From contig JAZUPA010000182.1 of NCBI GenBank assembly GCA_045604945.1, positions 1 through 10,198 on the forward strand: DNA of 10,198 nucleotides, written 5' to 3'. The DNA comes from JAISGQ01 sp045604945 (GTDB lineage: Bacteria > Bacillota > Clostridia > Oscillospirales > Acutalibacteraceae). Made by a program: the position numbers and the translations under genes. Below the pieces are notes generated by a model. That model searched no databases and was not told where the DNA came from. It worked only from the letters and a program-made list of their open reading frames with translations. Position 1 is the first letter of the stretch; each line of letters begins with the position of its first letter. Below are positions 1 through 5,784 of the stretch, piece after piece.

Positions 1-816
1 GAGCCCTTCAAGGGCATCAACCCCGATGAGTGCGTAGCTCTCGGCGCTGCACTTCAGGGCGGCGTTATGGGCGGCGACGTCAAGGGCGGACTCCTCCTCC
101 TCGACGTTACTCCCCTTTCCCTCGGTATCGAGACCATGGGCGAAGTCTGCACCAAGATCATCGAGAGAAACACCACTATCCCCACCAAGAAGTCTCAGGT
201 ATTTACCACCGCTGCTGACAACCAGACCTCCGTTGAGGTTAAGGTTCTCCAGGGTGAGCGTGAGTTCTCCAGAGACAACAAGCTTCTCGGCGTATTCCAC
301 CTTGACGGCATCATGCCCGCTCGCCGCGGCGTTCCTCAGATCGAAGTCACCTTCGACATCGACGCAAACGGCATCGTAAACGTATCCGCTAAGGATAAGG
401 GCACCGGCAAGGAGCAGCACATCACTATCACCAGCTCCACCTCCATGGATAAGAAGGACATCGAGGCTGCTGTTGCTGATGCAGAGCGCTATGCTGCTGA
501 GGACGCTAAGAGACGTGAGCTTGTTGATGCAAAGAACAACGCAGATCAGGTAATCTATCAGACTGAGAAGCTCCTTGAGGAGATGGGCGATAAGGTCACT
601 CCCAACGAGAAGTCTGACATCGAGGCTAAGATTGCAGCACTGCGCGCAGTCAAGGACGGCGACAACGCTGAGGCTATCAAGAGCAAGCAGGGCGACCTCC
701 AGCAGGACCTCTACATGCTCAGCGAGCGTATGTACAAGGCAGCCGAAGGCGGCGCAGGCGCACAGGGCGGCGCTTATGACGGCGGCAGCGACATTCCCGA
801 CGTTGACGAGAACTAA
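1..816 (+). CDS. dnaK: Molecular chaperone DnaK (Hsp70), 3' part
   Basis: The 271 visible residues are the end of the nucleotide-binding domain, the linker and the whole substrate-binding domain of Hsp70; the 5' part lies outside the window. The first residues carry the NPDE and GAALQGG signatures. The interdomain linker LLLLDVTPLSLG is at visible residues 31-42, followed by the substrate-binding beta sandwich (TIPTKKSQVF, NQTSVEVKVLQGER, GVPQIEVTFDIDANG) and the alpha-helical lid. The tail is Gly-rich and ends in acidic residues (DIPDVDEN), as in bacterial DnaK. DnaK is a cytosolic ATP-dependent chaperone that works with DnaJ, encoded next, and GrpE. C-ending codons dominate, as expected for a highly expressed gene. 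The identification is secure; only the N-terminal half and promoter cannot be examined. Confidence 0.98.
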   Translation, partial: EPFKGINPDECVALGAALQGGVMGGDVKGGLLLLDVTPLSLGIETMGEVCTKIIERNTTIPTKKSQVFTTAADNQTSVEVKVLQGEREFSRDNKLLGVFHLDGIMPARRGVPQIEVTFDIDANGIVNVSAKDKGTGKEQHITITSSTSMDKKDIEAAVADAERYAAEDAKRRELVDAKNNADQVIYQTEKLLEEMGDKVTPNEKSDIEAKIAALRAVKDGDNAEAIKSKQGDLQQDLYMLSERMYKAAEGGAGAQGGAYDGGSDIPDVDEN

Positions 817-838
817 GATTTAATGTATAATAGCCGAG

Positions 839-862
839 CCGTACACAGAGCCCTGTGTACGG
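839..862 (+). repeat. Perfect 10-bp hairpin after dnaK
   Basis: CCGTACACAG (839-848) and CTGTGTACGG (853-862) are perfect inverted repeats around a 4-base AGCC loop, 22 bases after the dnaK stop. No T-run follows, so it is not a standard intrinsic terminator. An RNA stabiliser or processing stem, or a weak attenuator that lowers readthrough into dnaJ, fits better. Confidence 0.7.
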
Positions 863-898
863 CAACGCTGTGAAACAGGAAAAAGTGAAATTTGGATC

Positions 899-916
899 GC
901 ATTGATTTATCAATGC
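899..916. repeat. 8-bp palindrome in the dnaK-dnaJ spacer
   Basis: GCATTGAT (899-906), TT, ATCAATGC (909-916) is a perfect inverted repeat with a 2-base centre, which suits a dimeric DNA-binding protein better than an RNA loop. It does not match the CIRCE element (TTAGCACTC-N9-GAGTGCTAA). No convincing promoter was found beside it, so its role is open. Confidence 0.45.
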
Positions 917-974
917 ACAGCCTTCTTTCAAAGGTTTGCAGGGTTTTCAGGGGCGAGAATCGAAGATTATCGAA

Positions 975-1006
975 GCAATTTTTTAAATTGCAAACAGAGT
1001 TCTCTG
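975..1006 (+). repeat. Two small adjacent hairpins before dnaJ
   Basis: GCAATTT (975-981) pairs with AAATTGC (985-991) around TTT, and CAGAG (995-999) pairs with CTCTG (1002-1006). Together with the two upstream inverted repeats they make the 245-base spacer (817-1061) structured rather than empty. No open frame with a ribosome binding site was found in it. Confidence 0.35.
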
Positions 1007-1061
1007 AATCGTCCTCTGCACAAGAAAACATCGCACATTTCCACCATTGGGGGTACGACCA

Positions 1062-2177
1062 TTGGCAGATAACAAAAGAGATTATTACGAAGTGCTCGAG
1101 CTGCAGAAGGGCGCTTCAGACAACGACATAAAGAAATCATACCGCAACTTAGCCCGTAAATATCACCCTGACATGAACCCCGGCGACAAGGAAGCCGAGG
1201 AGAAGTTCAAGGAGATAAACGAGGCTTATGAGGTCCTCTCCGACCCCGAAAAGAAGTCACGCTACGACCAGTTTGGTCACGCAGGCGTTGACCCCAACTT
1301 CGGCGCAGGGGGCGGCTACGGCGGCTATGGCGGCGGTTTCGGTGATTTCGGAGACCTTGGCGATATTCTGGGCAGCTTCTTCGGCGGTGGATTCGGCGGC
1401 GGCTTCGGCTCCTCCCGTTCATCCCAGGCAAACGCTCCCAGACGCGGCGAGGACATACAGAAGAGCATCATTCTCTCCTTTGAGGAAGCTGCAAAGGGCT
1501 GCACAAAGGAGATTGAATTCAAGCGCATTGAGACCTGCAACGACTGTAAGGGTACAGGTGCCAAGGACGGTACCAGCACCAGCCAGTGTCCCGAATGCGG
1601 CGGCGCAGGCTATGTCCGTCTCAGCCAGCGCACACCTCTTGGCACCATCCAGACTCAGCGCACCTGCGAAAAGTGCCGCGGCAAGGGCGTCATAATCGAC
1701 CAGCCCTGCCGTAAGTGCGGCGGCGCAGGCAGATGCAGAGTAAGCCGAACCAGAACTGTCGATATTCCTGCAGGTATCGACGACGGTCAGACCATGACAG
1801 TGCGCGGCGAAGGCTGTGCAGGTGCAAACAACGGTCCTTCAGGAGATCTGCTGCTGACCGTTACGATCCGTCCCCATCACATCCTCGAGCGCGACGGATA
1901 CGATGTGTACTGCACTGTCCAGCTCTCATTCTGGCAGGCAGCTCTCGGCGATGAAATAAGCGTTTTCACCCTTGACGGCAACCAGAAAATCAAGGTACCC
2001 GCAGGCACCCAGCCCGGCGATACCATGACATTGAAGGGCAAGGGCATCTCAAGGCTTCACGGCAGAGGCAGGGGAGACCAGATAGTCCACTTCACCGTAA
2101 GCGTCCCCAAGAAGCTCTCCTCCGAACAGAAGAAGGAGCTTGAGCGAATGAAGGGCATTTTTGAGGGCAAAAAATAA
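1062..2177 (+). CDS. dnaJ: Chaperone protein DnaJ (Hsp40, type I)
   Basis: This is the co-chaperone that delivers unfolded proteins to DnaK and stimulates its ATPase. The 371-residue product has the full type I layout. The J domain spans residues 6-70 with the HPD motif at 35-37, and a Gly/Phe-rich linker spans about 78-117. Four CxxCxGxG zinc motifs start at residues 159, 176, 202 and 216. The C-terminal substrate-binding domains run from about 230 to 350. The length is normal for the family. The start is placed at the TTG at 1062 because the product then begins MADNKRDYYEVL, the usual DnaJ N-terminus, and GGGGG (1049-1053) lies 8 bases upstream. An in-frame TTG at 1047 would add five atypical residues and has no ribosome binding site. 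A terminator follows immediately. Confidence 0.97.
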   Translation: MADNKRDYYEVLELQKGASDNDIKKSYRNLARKYHPDMNPGDKEAEEKFKEINEAYEVLSDPEKKSRYDQFGHAGVDPNFGAGGGYGGYGGGFGDFGDLGDILGSFFGGGFGGGFGSSRSSQANAPRRGEDIQKSIILSFEEAAKGCTKEIEFKRIETCNDCKGTGAKDGTSTSQCPECGGAGYVRLSQRTPLGTIQTQRTCEKCRGKGVIIDQPCRKCGGAGRCRVSRTRTVDIPAGIDDGQTMTVRGEGCAGANNGPSGDLLLTVTIRPHHILERDGYDVYCTVQLSFWQAALGDEISVFTLDGNQKIKVPAGTQPGDTMTLKGKGISRLHGRGRGDQIVHFTVSVPKKLSSEQKKELERMKGIFEGKK

Positions 2178-2182
2178 GACAG

Positions 2183-2217
2183 AAACGCTCCGTGCAGGAT
2201 TCCGCACGGAGCGTTTT
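2183..2217 (+). terminator. Intrinsic terminator of dnaJ
   Basis: AAACGCTCCGTGC (2183-2195) pairs perfectly with GCACGGAGCGTTT (2204-2216) around an 8-base loop, and a short T-run closes it. It begins 5 bases after the dnaJ stop and ends the chaperone transcript. Confidence 0.92.
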
Positions 2218-2281
2218 ATGTCTGTGAATATTCGGTAAATACAATGAAATATCATGAAATTTCTTTCAAAAAAGAAGGGAA

Positions 2282-2310
2282 TTCGAATTTTTTTACGATA
2301 TACATATAAT
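2282..2310 (+). promoter_or_regulatory. Promoter of the small membrane protein gene
   Basis: A perfect -10 box TATAAT is at 2305-2310. The weak -35 candidate TTCGAA (2282-2287) lies exactly 17 bases upstream, in a T-rich stretch. The predicted transcript starts near 2317 and reaches the AAAGGAG ribosome binding site (2328-2334), 6 bases before the ATG at 2341. Confidence 0.65.
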
Positions 2311-2340
2311 GGGGGCTAAAAAATCGTAAAGGAGAATTCC

Positions 2341-2757
2341 ATGAAAATCATTCTTTATCTCGGCTCTGCCATACTTCTGTACTGTCTCTCGATTCTGGCT
2401 GCCGTATCCCTTTCGGCGCTCTTTGAATGGTATATATCTGTCGAAGGGACATTGCTTCTGGCGTTGGTCATAACGATAGCAATCATCGCTGTATTGCGTT
2501 TTGCAAAAGGGCGCAGTCTCAGCTGCCCTCAGTGCAAACGGAGCAATGCCATGGAGGAGACAAGCTATGATATAATAAGCAGCATCGACACCTTCACAAC
2601 TGTTGATCAGCCCATCAAGGATAAAAACAACGGCAAAATCACAGGCTGGTACACACAGAGAGTGCCTGCCGTAATGTACACAATCGATCATCACGAGAAA
2701 TGCAGGTACTGCGGACACGAAAGAACAGTCAGACGCAGCGAGACACACCAGAAATAA
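2341..2757 (+). CDS. Small two-helix membrane protein with zinc-ribbon-like tail
   Basis: I do not recognise the family. The 138-residue product has two hydrophobic helices, about residues 3-27 and 36-53, separated by a short acidic turn. A soluble tail follows with two cysteine pairs, CPQC at 62-65 and CRYC at 121-124, spaced as in a zinc ribbon and separated by about 55 residues. The positive residues after the second helix (RFAKGR) suggest that both the N-terminus and the cysteine tail are cytoplasmic. The gene has its own promoter and a strong ribosome binding site. Its stop codon lies at the start of the AAAGGAGG site of the next, broken gene, so the two were probably one transcription unit. 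A structural metal site is inferred; no catalytic motif is visible. Confidence 0.8.
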   Translation: MKIILYLGSAILLYCLSILAAVSLSALFEWYISVEGTLLLALVITIAIIAVLRFAKGRSLSCPQCKRSNAMEETSYDIISSIDTFTTVDQPIKDKNNGKITGWYTQRVPAVMYTIDHHEKCRYCGHERTVRRSETHQK

Positions 2758-2769
2758 AGGAGGCTTATC

Positions 2770-2973
2770 ATGAAGGTTGATATCATGTCAAGGCAGGCGG
2801 CAGAAAAGCTCATAGCAGAAGGTTTTCCCCGCCGCACCGCGGTAATCAGCTTATATTCAACAAGGTACTGGCGGCGCTTGAATCCGCCGGGTGAATATAT
2901 TTCGGATTCATCATATTTTATTGCGATTATTGAAATTTTATCTTGTCATATCCCTTATTCTACATTACAATAA
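2770..2973 (+). pseudogene. Internally deleted gene, possibly phosphatase-like
   Basis: A very good ribosome binding site (AAAGGAGG, 2756-2763) precedes the ATG at 2770. The first 27 residues (MKVDIMSRQAAEKLIAEGFP...TAVIS) look like the start of a family of about 150 residues that I recall from Ruminococcus as dual-specificity-phosphatase-like. After TAVIS the frame turns into unlikely sequence and runs to 2973, across the next promoter. In the +2 frame, from 2844 to the TGA at 2892-2894, the DNA reads NQLIFNKVLAALESAG, which looks like the natural end of such a protein. The simplest reading is a deletion that joined head and tail out of frame and removed the catalytic centre. The 67-residue product is probably not functional. 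The family name is a memory-based guess; the frame break is visible directly. Confidence 0.55.
2943..2971 (+). promoter_or_regulatory. Promoter of the cysteine synthase gene
   Basis: TTGTCA (2943-2948) and TACAAT (2966-2971) are separated by exactly 17 bases. Transcription would start near 2978, leaving a leader of about 30 bases with the AGGAAGG site (2992-2998). The promoter lies inside the readthrough end of the broken upstream ORF, which supports that end being noncoding. Confidence 0.65.
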
Positions 2974-3008
2974 GTTGACATGTGTATTAGCAGGAAGGGA
3001 TGCATATT

Positions 3009-3941
3009 ATGATATACCGAAATGTACTGGAGGCTGTGGGTCATACTCCCATAATTCAGCTTAACCGCATGGTGCCGGAAAACGCCGCCCGTGTACTTGT
3101 AAAGTACGAGGGGCTTAACGTGGGCGGCTCCATCAAGACCCGCGTTGCCTACAATATGATTGCCGCCGCAGAGCGCGACGGAAAGCTCACCCCCGATTCC
3201 ATCATCGTCGAGCCCACTTCGGGCAATCAGGGAATCGGTCTTGCGCTGATAGGCGCAGTAAAGGGCTACAAGGTCAGGATAATCATGCCCGACTCTGTCA
3301 GCGTTGAGCGCAGAAAGCTCATGAGCCACTACGGTGCGGAAGTGGTGCTCGTCCATGACGCAGGCAATATCGGCGATGCAATACAGGAATGTCTCAACCT
3401 CGCACTGAAGATGCAGGCTGAGGACCCCAATGTCTATGTTCCCCAGCAGTTTACAAACCCTGCAAACCCCATGATCCACCGTCATCAGACAGGACTTGAG
3501 ATCCTTGAGCAGGTGGGCGGACCTATCGACGGCTTCTGCTCGGGCATCGGCACAGGCGGTACCCTCACAGGCATAGGGGAGACCCTCAAGGCGCTCAACC
3601 CCGACATGGTCATATGGGCTGTAGAGCCCGAAAACGCCGCGATCCTCGCAGGCGGCACGGTCGGCACACATCTCCAGATGGGCATAGGCGACGGACTTAT
3701 CCCTGATATTCTCAACCAGAACATTTACGAGGATATATACATCGTATCCGACGAAGAGGCAATCTCCACCGCTCGGGACCTTGCAAGGAAGGAAGGTCTC
3801 ATGTGCGGAATCTCCTCAGGCACAAACGTTGCCGCCGCCATTCAGCTTGCAAAGAAGCTGGGACCGGGCAAGACAGTTGTAACTGTCCTTCCCGACACCG
3901 CAGAGCGTTACTTCTCAACACCTCTTTTCGAGGGCGAATAG
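3009..3941 (+). CDS. cysK: Cysteine synthase-family PLP enzyme (CysK-like)
   Basis: The 310-residue product is a fold-type II PLP enzyme of the O-acetylserine sulfhydrylase family, which makes cysteine from O-acetylserine and sulfide in the cytosol. The PLP-binding lysine is Lys43 in NVGGSIKTR. The substrate loop TSGNQG is at 70-75, the phosphate-binding loop GTGGT at 181-185, and the SSGTN motif that contacts the pyridine ring at 269-273. The C-terminal PDTAERYFST matches the family end. The start at 3009 gives the usual MIYRNVLEAVGHTP and sits 10 bases after AGGAAGG; an ATG at 3000 is too close to that site. Three spots differ from the textbook enzyme: NVGG for NPGG, KTR for KDR, and SGNQG for SGNTG. 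A subfamily with a different preferred substrate is therefore possible. The gene is monocistronic, with its own promoter and terminator. Confidence 0.88.
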   Translation: MIYRNVLEAVGHTPIIQLNRMVPENAARVLVKYEGLNVGGSIKTRVAYNMIAAAERDGKLTPDSIIVEPTSGNQGIGLALIGAVKGYKVRIIMPDSVSVERRKLMSHYGAEVVLVHDAGNIGDAIQECLNLALKMQAEDPNVYVPQQFTNPANPMIHRHQTGLEILEQVGGPIDGFCSGIGTGGTLTGIGETLKALNPDMVIWAVEPENAAILAGGTVGTHLQMGIGDGLIPDILNQNIYEDIYIVSDEEAISTARDLARKEGLMCGISSGTNVAAAIQLAKKLGPGKTVVTVLPDTAERYFSTPLFEGE

Positions 3942-3948
3942 AAGCATT

Positions 3949-3995
3949 ACAGCACCGAATCCCTGCCTTTTGGCAGAGGGTCGGTGCTGTTTTTT
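3949..3995 (+). terminator. Intrinsic terminator of the cysteine synthase gene
   Basis: ACAGCACCGA (3949-3958) pairs with TCGGTGCTGT (3981-3990). The stem continues inward through CCCTGCC and GGCAGAGGG with a small bulge and a TTTT loop. A T-run to 3995 follows. It begins 7 bases after the stop codon. Confidence 0.93.
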
Positions 3996-4064
3996 CATTC
4001 AGGGGAATTCCGAGATTGATAATCTCACATTTCTGATATTGTATCATTTCTCACCCTCTCCGTC

Positions 4065-4093
4065 TTGAAATTACAGCTAAGATGTGGTATAGT
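4065..4093 (+). promoter_or_regulatory. Strong promoter of the three-gene accessory operon
   Basis: TTGAAA (4065-4070) and TATAGT (4088-4093) are exactly 17 bases apart, with an extended -10 TGG (4085-4087). Transcription should start near 4100, leaving a leader of about 130 bases. Two short palindromes lie upstream: GAGATT-GAT-AATCTC (4012-4026) and TGATA-TTG-TATCA (4034-4046). They could be operator half-sites. No other gene is visible in 3942-4229. Confidence 0.75.
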
Positions 4094-4229
4094 AATAATG
4101 CACAAAATTATACCGATTTATTTTTGGCTTACTGGGACACATGTATGTCTTTCTTCTTTCAAAAACAATCAATCCAATAACAAATCGCGCTTTACTCATC
4201 AACAAATCATTTTGGAGGTTTTCCATTGC

Positions 4230-5534
4230 ATGAAGAATCTTAACAGAGATATCCTGATTGAACGCAGTGAAGACAGCATCAAGCTCATTCAGTCAAAAGA
4301 CAACTGCGATAAATATGATTACCTGATAGCTGCCGGCTGCGGTGCCCTTGGCGGAATTATTGATATATTCCTGGTAGGCGCCCCCGGCGATTCCGTACTT
4401 GGAAAATGGACAGATAAACAGGTGGACAGCGTTGTAATGTCCTTTGCCAAAAAAATGGGCTGGAAGCCAAGAAGCGGAAACGAAAACAACGTGAAAAGCG
4501 CCATCGGTCATCTGGAACGAAACAGAAAGGTTAACTACGACCAGAGAACCACTAAAGATGTGGGCGGCAAATTTTCAATGGCTCCCGGAAGCCACCACAT
4601 GATGTCGTTGGGCCACTCCCCTGATATCATAGGTCTTTTCTTCTCTATTCTCAATCAGTTCACTTCCACATCCTCGTTTATTGCGAACGGTCAGCTAATT
4701 ACCATAGATACTGAGAATTTTGAGCTACAGGGAGGCAACTTTATCTCCAAAATCTTCTGCGGTGCCTTCAACTGGTTTTATCATCTCATGTCTGATGTTG
4801 CAGGCGGTTCGGGTGCTCACGGCAGAGGCTCAGGAATATCCGCTCCGTTTTATGAGCTTTTCGGTTTATGTACCTTTGGCAGATTCAAAACCCAAAGCGG
4901 ATACATGAATCTGGCAGAGCTTGCAGAAAAGGCATTCAACATGGGTTTTGATGCAAGATTTGCTCTTACTCAGGCTATTCCCGTAGTCATAACCGATCTG
5001 CTCATCCGCCTTTGCTGGGCATTGAGACGTCGTTTCCAGATGAAAAAGCCCCTGAAGGAATGCATTCCCACCTCATCCCACGAAAGCCTCAGACTTATGC
5101 TTCTTGTCGGCAACGGCACTCTTTGCGTCATTGACGGTATCGATGCCGCCATTCGCTCCGGAGGTGATGCACTTACCTTCTTCCTGCGACTCAACCTTGT
5201 TGCATGGTTCCGTCTGATCACCCTTGTCATAAAGGAAATACTCATTCGCCTCGGGTTCAGCGCTGACCTTGAGCACTACATTGAATCTCTCAAGGTTGTA
5301 AATCAGGCACTGACCGAATACATGGCAAAGCTCGAGCAGATAGATGCAGAACAGTTTGCGAGAGAAACAGAAAATTACAACAAGCTCGCATCATCCATTG
5401 AAGGCATTTCCGATGAAAAGTCGCTCAATTCTGCTCTCCTTATTTATTTCAACACTTATAACCTTCCCCTCCCGTGGGATGGCGATTTTGACGATTTCAT
5501 GCAGGACAAAAACAATAAGCTGGTATTCAAATGA
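4230..5534 (+). CDS. Multi-pass membrane protein of unknown function
   Basis: The 434-residue product belongs to a family I recall as conserved but unnamed. Hydrophobic segments are near residues 31-50, 169-190, 244-266, 287-305 and 314-342, so it probably spans the membrane several times. Motifs that look conserved are GKWTDKQ (58-64), the Gly/His/Arg-rich loop AGGSGAHGRGSGI (191-203), the basic cluster RRRFQMKKPLKECIP, and DGIDAAIRSGG (302-312). The C-terminal 90 residues are soluble and helical. The ATG at 4230 is chosen because GGAGG (4214-4218) precedes it by 11 bases. The frame is open further upstream, but that part holds the promoter -35 box and the leader. It is the first gene of a three-gene operon, and its stop overlaps the next start. 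No enzyme motif is recognised. Confidence 0.85.
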   Translation: MKNLNRDILIERSEDSIKLIQSKDNCDKYDYLIAAGCGALGGIIDIFLVGAPGDSVLGKWTDKQVDSVVMSFAKKMGWKPRSGNENNVKSAIGHLERNRKVNYDQRTTKDVGGKFSMAPGSHHMMSLGHSPDIIGLFFSILNQFTSTSSFIANGQLITIDTENFELQGGNFISKIFCGAFNWFYHLMSDVAGGSGAHGRGSGISAPFYELFGLCTFGRFKTQSGYMNLAELAEKAFNMGFDARFALTQAIPVVITDLLIRLCWALRRRFQMKKPLKECIPTSSHESLRLMLLVGNGTLCVIDGIDAAIRSGGDALTFFLRLNLVAWFRLITLVIKEILIRLGFSADLEHYIESLKVVNQALTEYMAKLEQIDAEQFARETENYNKLASSIEGISDEKSLNSALLIYFNTYNLPLPWDGDFDDFMQDKNNKLVFK

Positions 5535-5782
5535 TGTTTTACTGTGATAAGTGCGGCGAATGCTGCCGAAATCTGAATCTGTCAGAAATATACAGTGACC
5601 TCGACAGAGGCGATGGCGTATGCAGATACCTTGAAGGTAATCTGTGCAGTATATATGAAGATCGGCCTCTCAAGTGCAGGGTAGACGATTGTTATGTATT
5701 TTTCAAGGACAATATGACCTTGGATGAGTATTACAGGGTCAATTATGAATATTGCCAAAAACTGAAGGAAAAGAGGAATTAA
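5531..5782 (+). CDS. YkgJ-type cysteine-cluster (zinc/iron-binding) protein
   Basis: The 83-residue product carries the YkgJ-family signature. It opens with CDKCGECC (Cys5, 8, 11, 12), followed by VCRYLEGNLCSIYEDRPLKCR with Cys31, 39 and 49; Cys54 and Cys75 are also present. These proteins are thought to chelate zinc or an iron-sulfur cluster, but their exact role is poorly known. At 83 residues this is a minimal version, little more than the metal domain. The ATG at 5531 overlaps the previous stop as ATGA, and a second ATG at 5534 is possible. No clear ribosome binding site is present, so translation is probably coupled to the upstream gene. The stop is 2 bases before the next start. This packing implies a matched dose of the three operon products. 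It could mature or modify one of its two neighbours; that is inference. Confidence 0.85.
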   Translation: MMFYCDKCGECCRNLNLSEIYSDLDRGDGVCRYLEGNLCSIYEDRPLKCRVDDCYVFFKDNMTLDEYYRVNYEYCQKLKEKRN

Positions 5783-5784
5783 TC

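Noticed and set aside
839..862. Hairpin after dnaK as an intrinsic terminator
   Set aside because: The stem is excellent but no T-run follows, so it was listed as a repeat rather than a terminator.
899..916. Palindrome before dnaJ as a CIRCE heat-shock operator
   Set aside because: Neither the arms nor the 9-base spacer match CIRCE; the actual element would be expected upstream of the operon, outside the window.
1228..1695. Plus-strand open frame of 155 codons in dnaJ
   Set aside because: It is an out-of-frame shadow of the Gly/Phe and zinc-finger regions of dnaJ.
2975..2980. TTGACA as the -35 box for the cysteine synthase gene
   Set aside because: A -10 box 17 bases on would fall at about 2998, in the ribosome binding site and start, and no such box is present there. 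TTGTCA with TACAAT fits better.
2955..3671. Minus-strand open frame of 238 codons
   Set aside because: It is antisense to the well-supported cysteine synthase gene and crosses its promoter.
4065..4229. N-terminal extension of the 434-residue membrane protein starting at TTG 4065
   Set aside because: The TTG is the first half of a TTGAAA -35 box that pairs at 17 bases with TATAGT, and no ribosome binding site precedes it. GGAGG is placed for the ATG at 4230.
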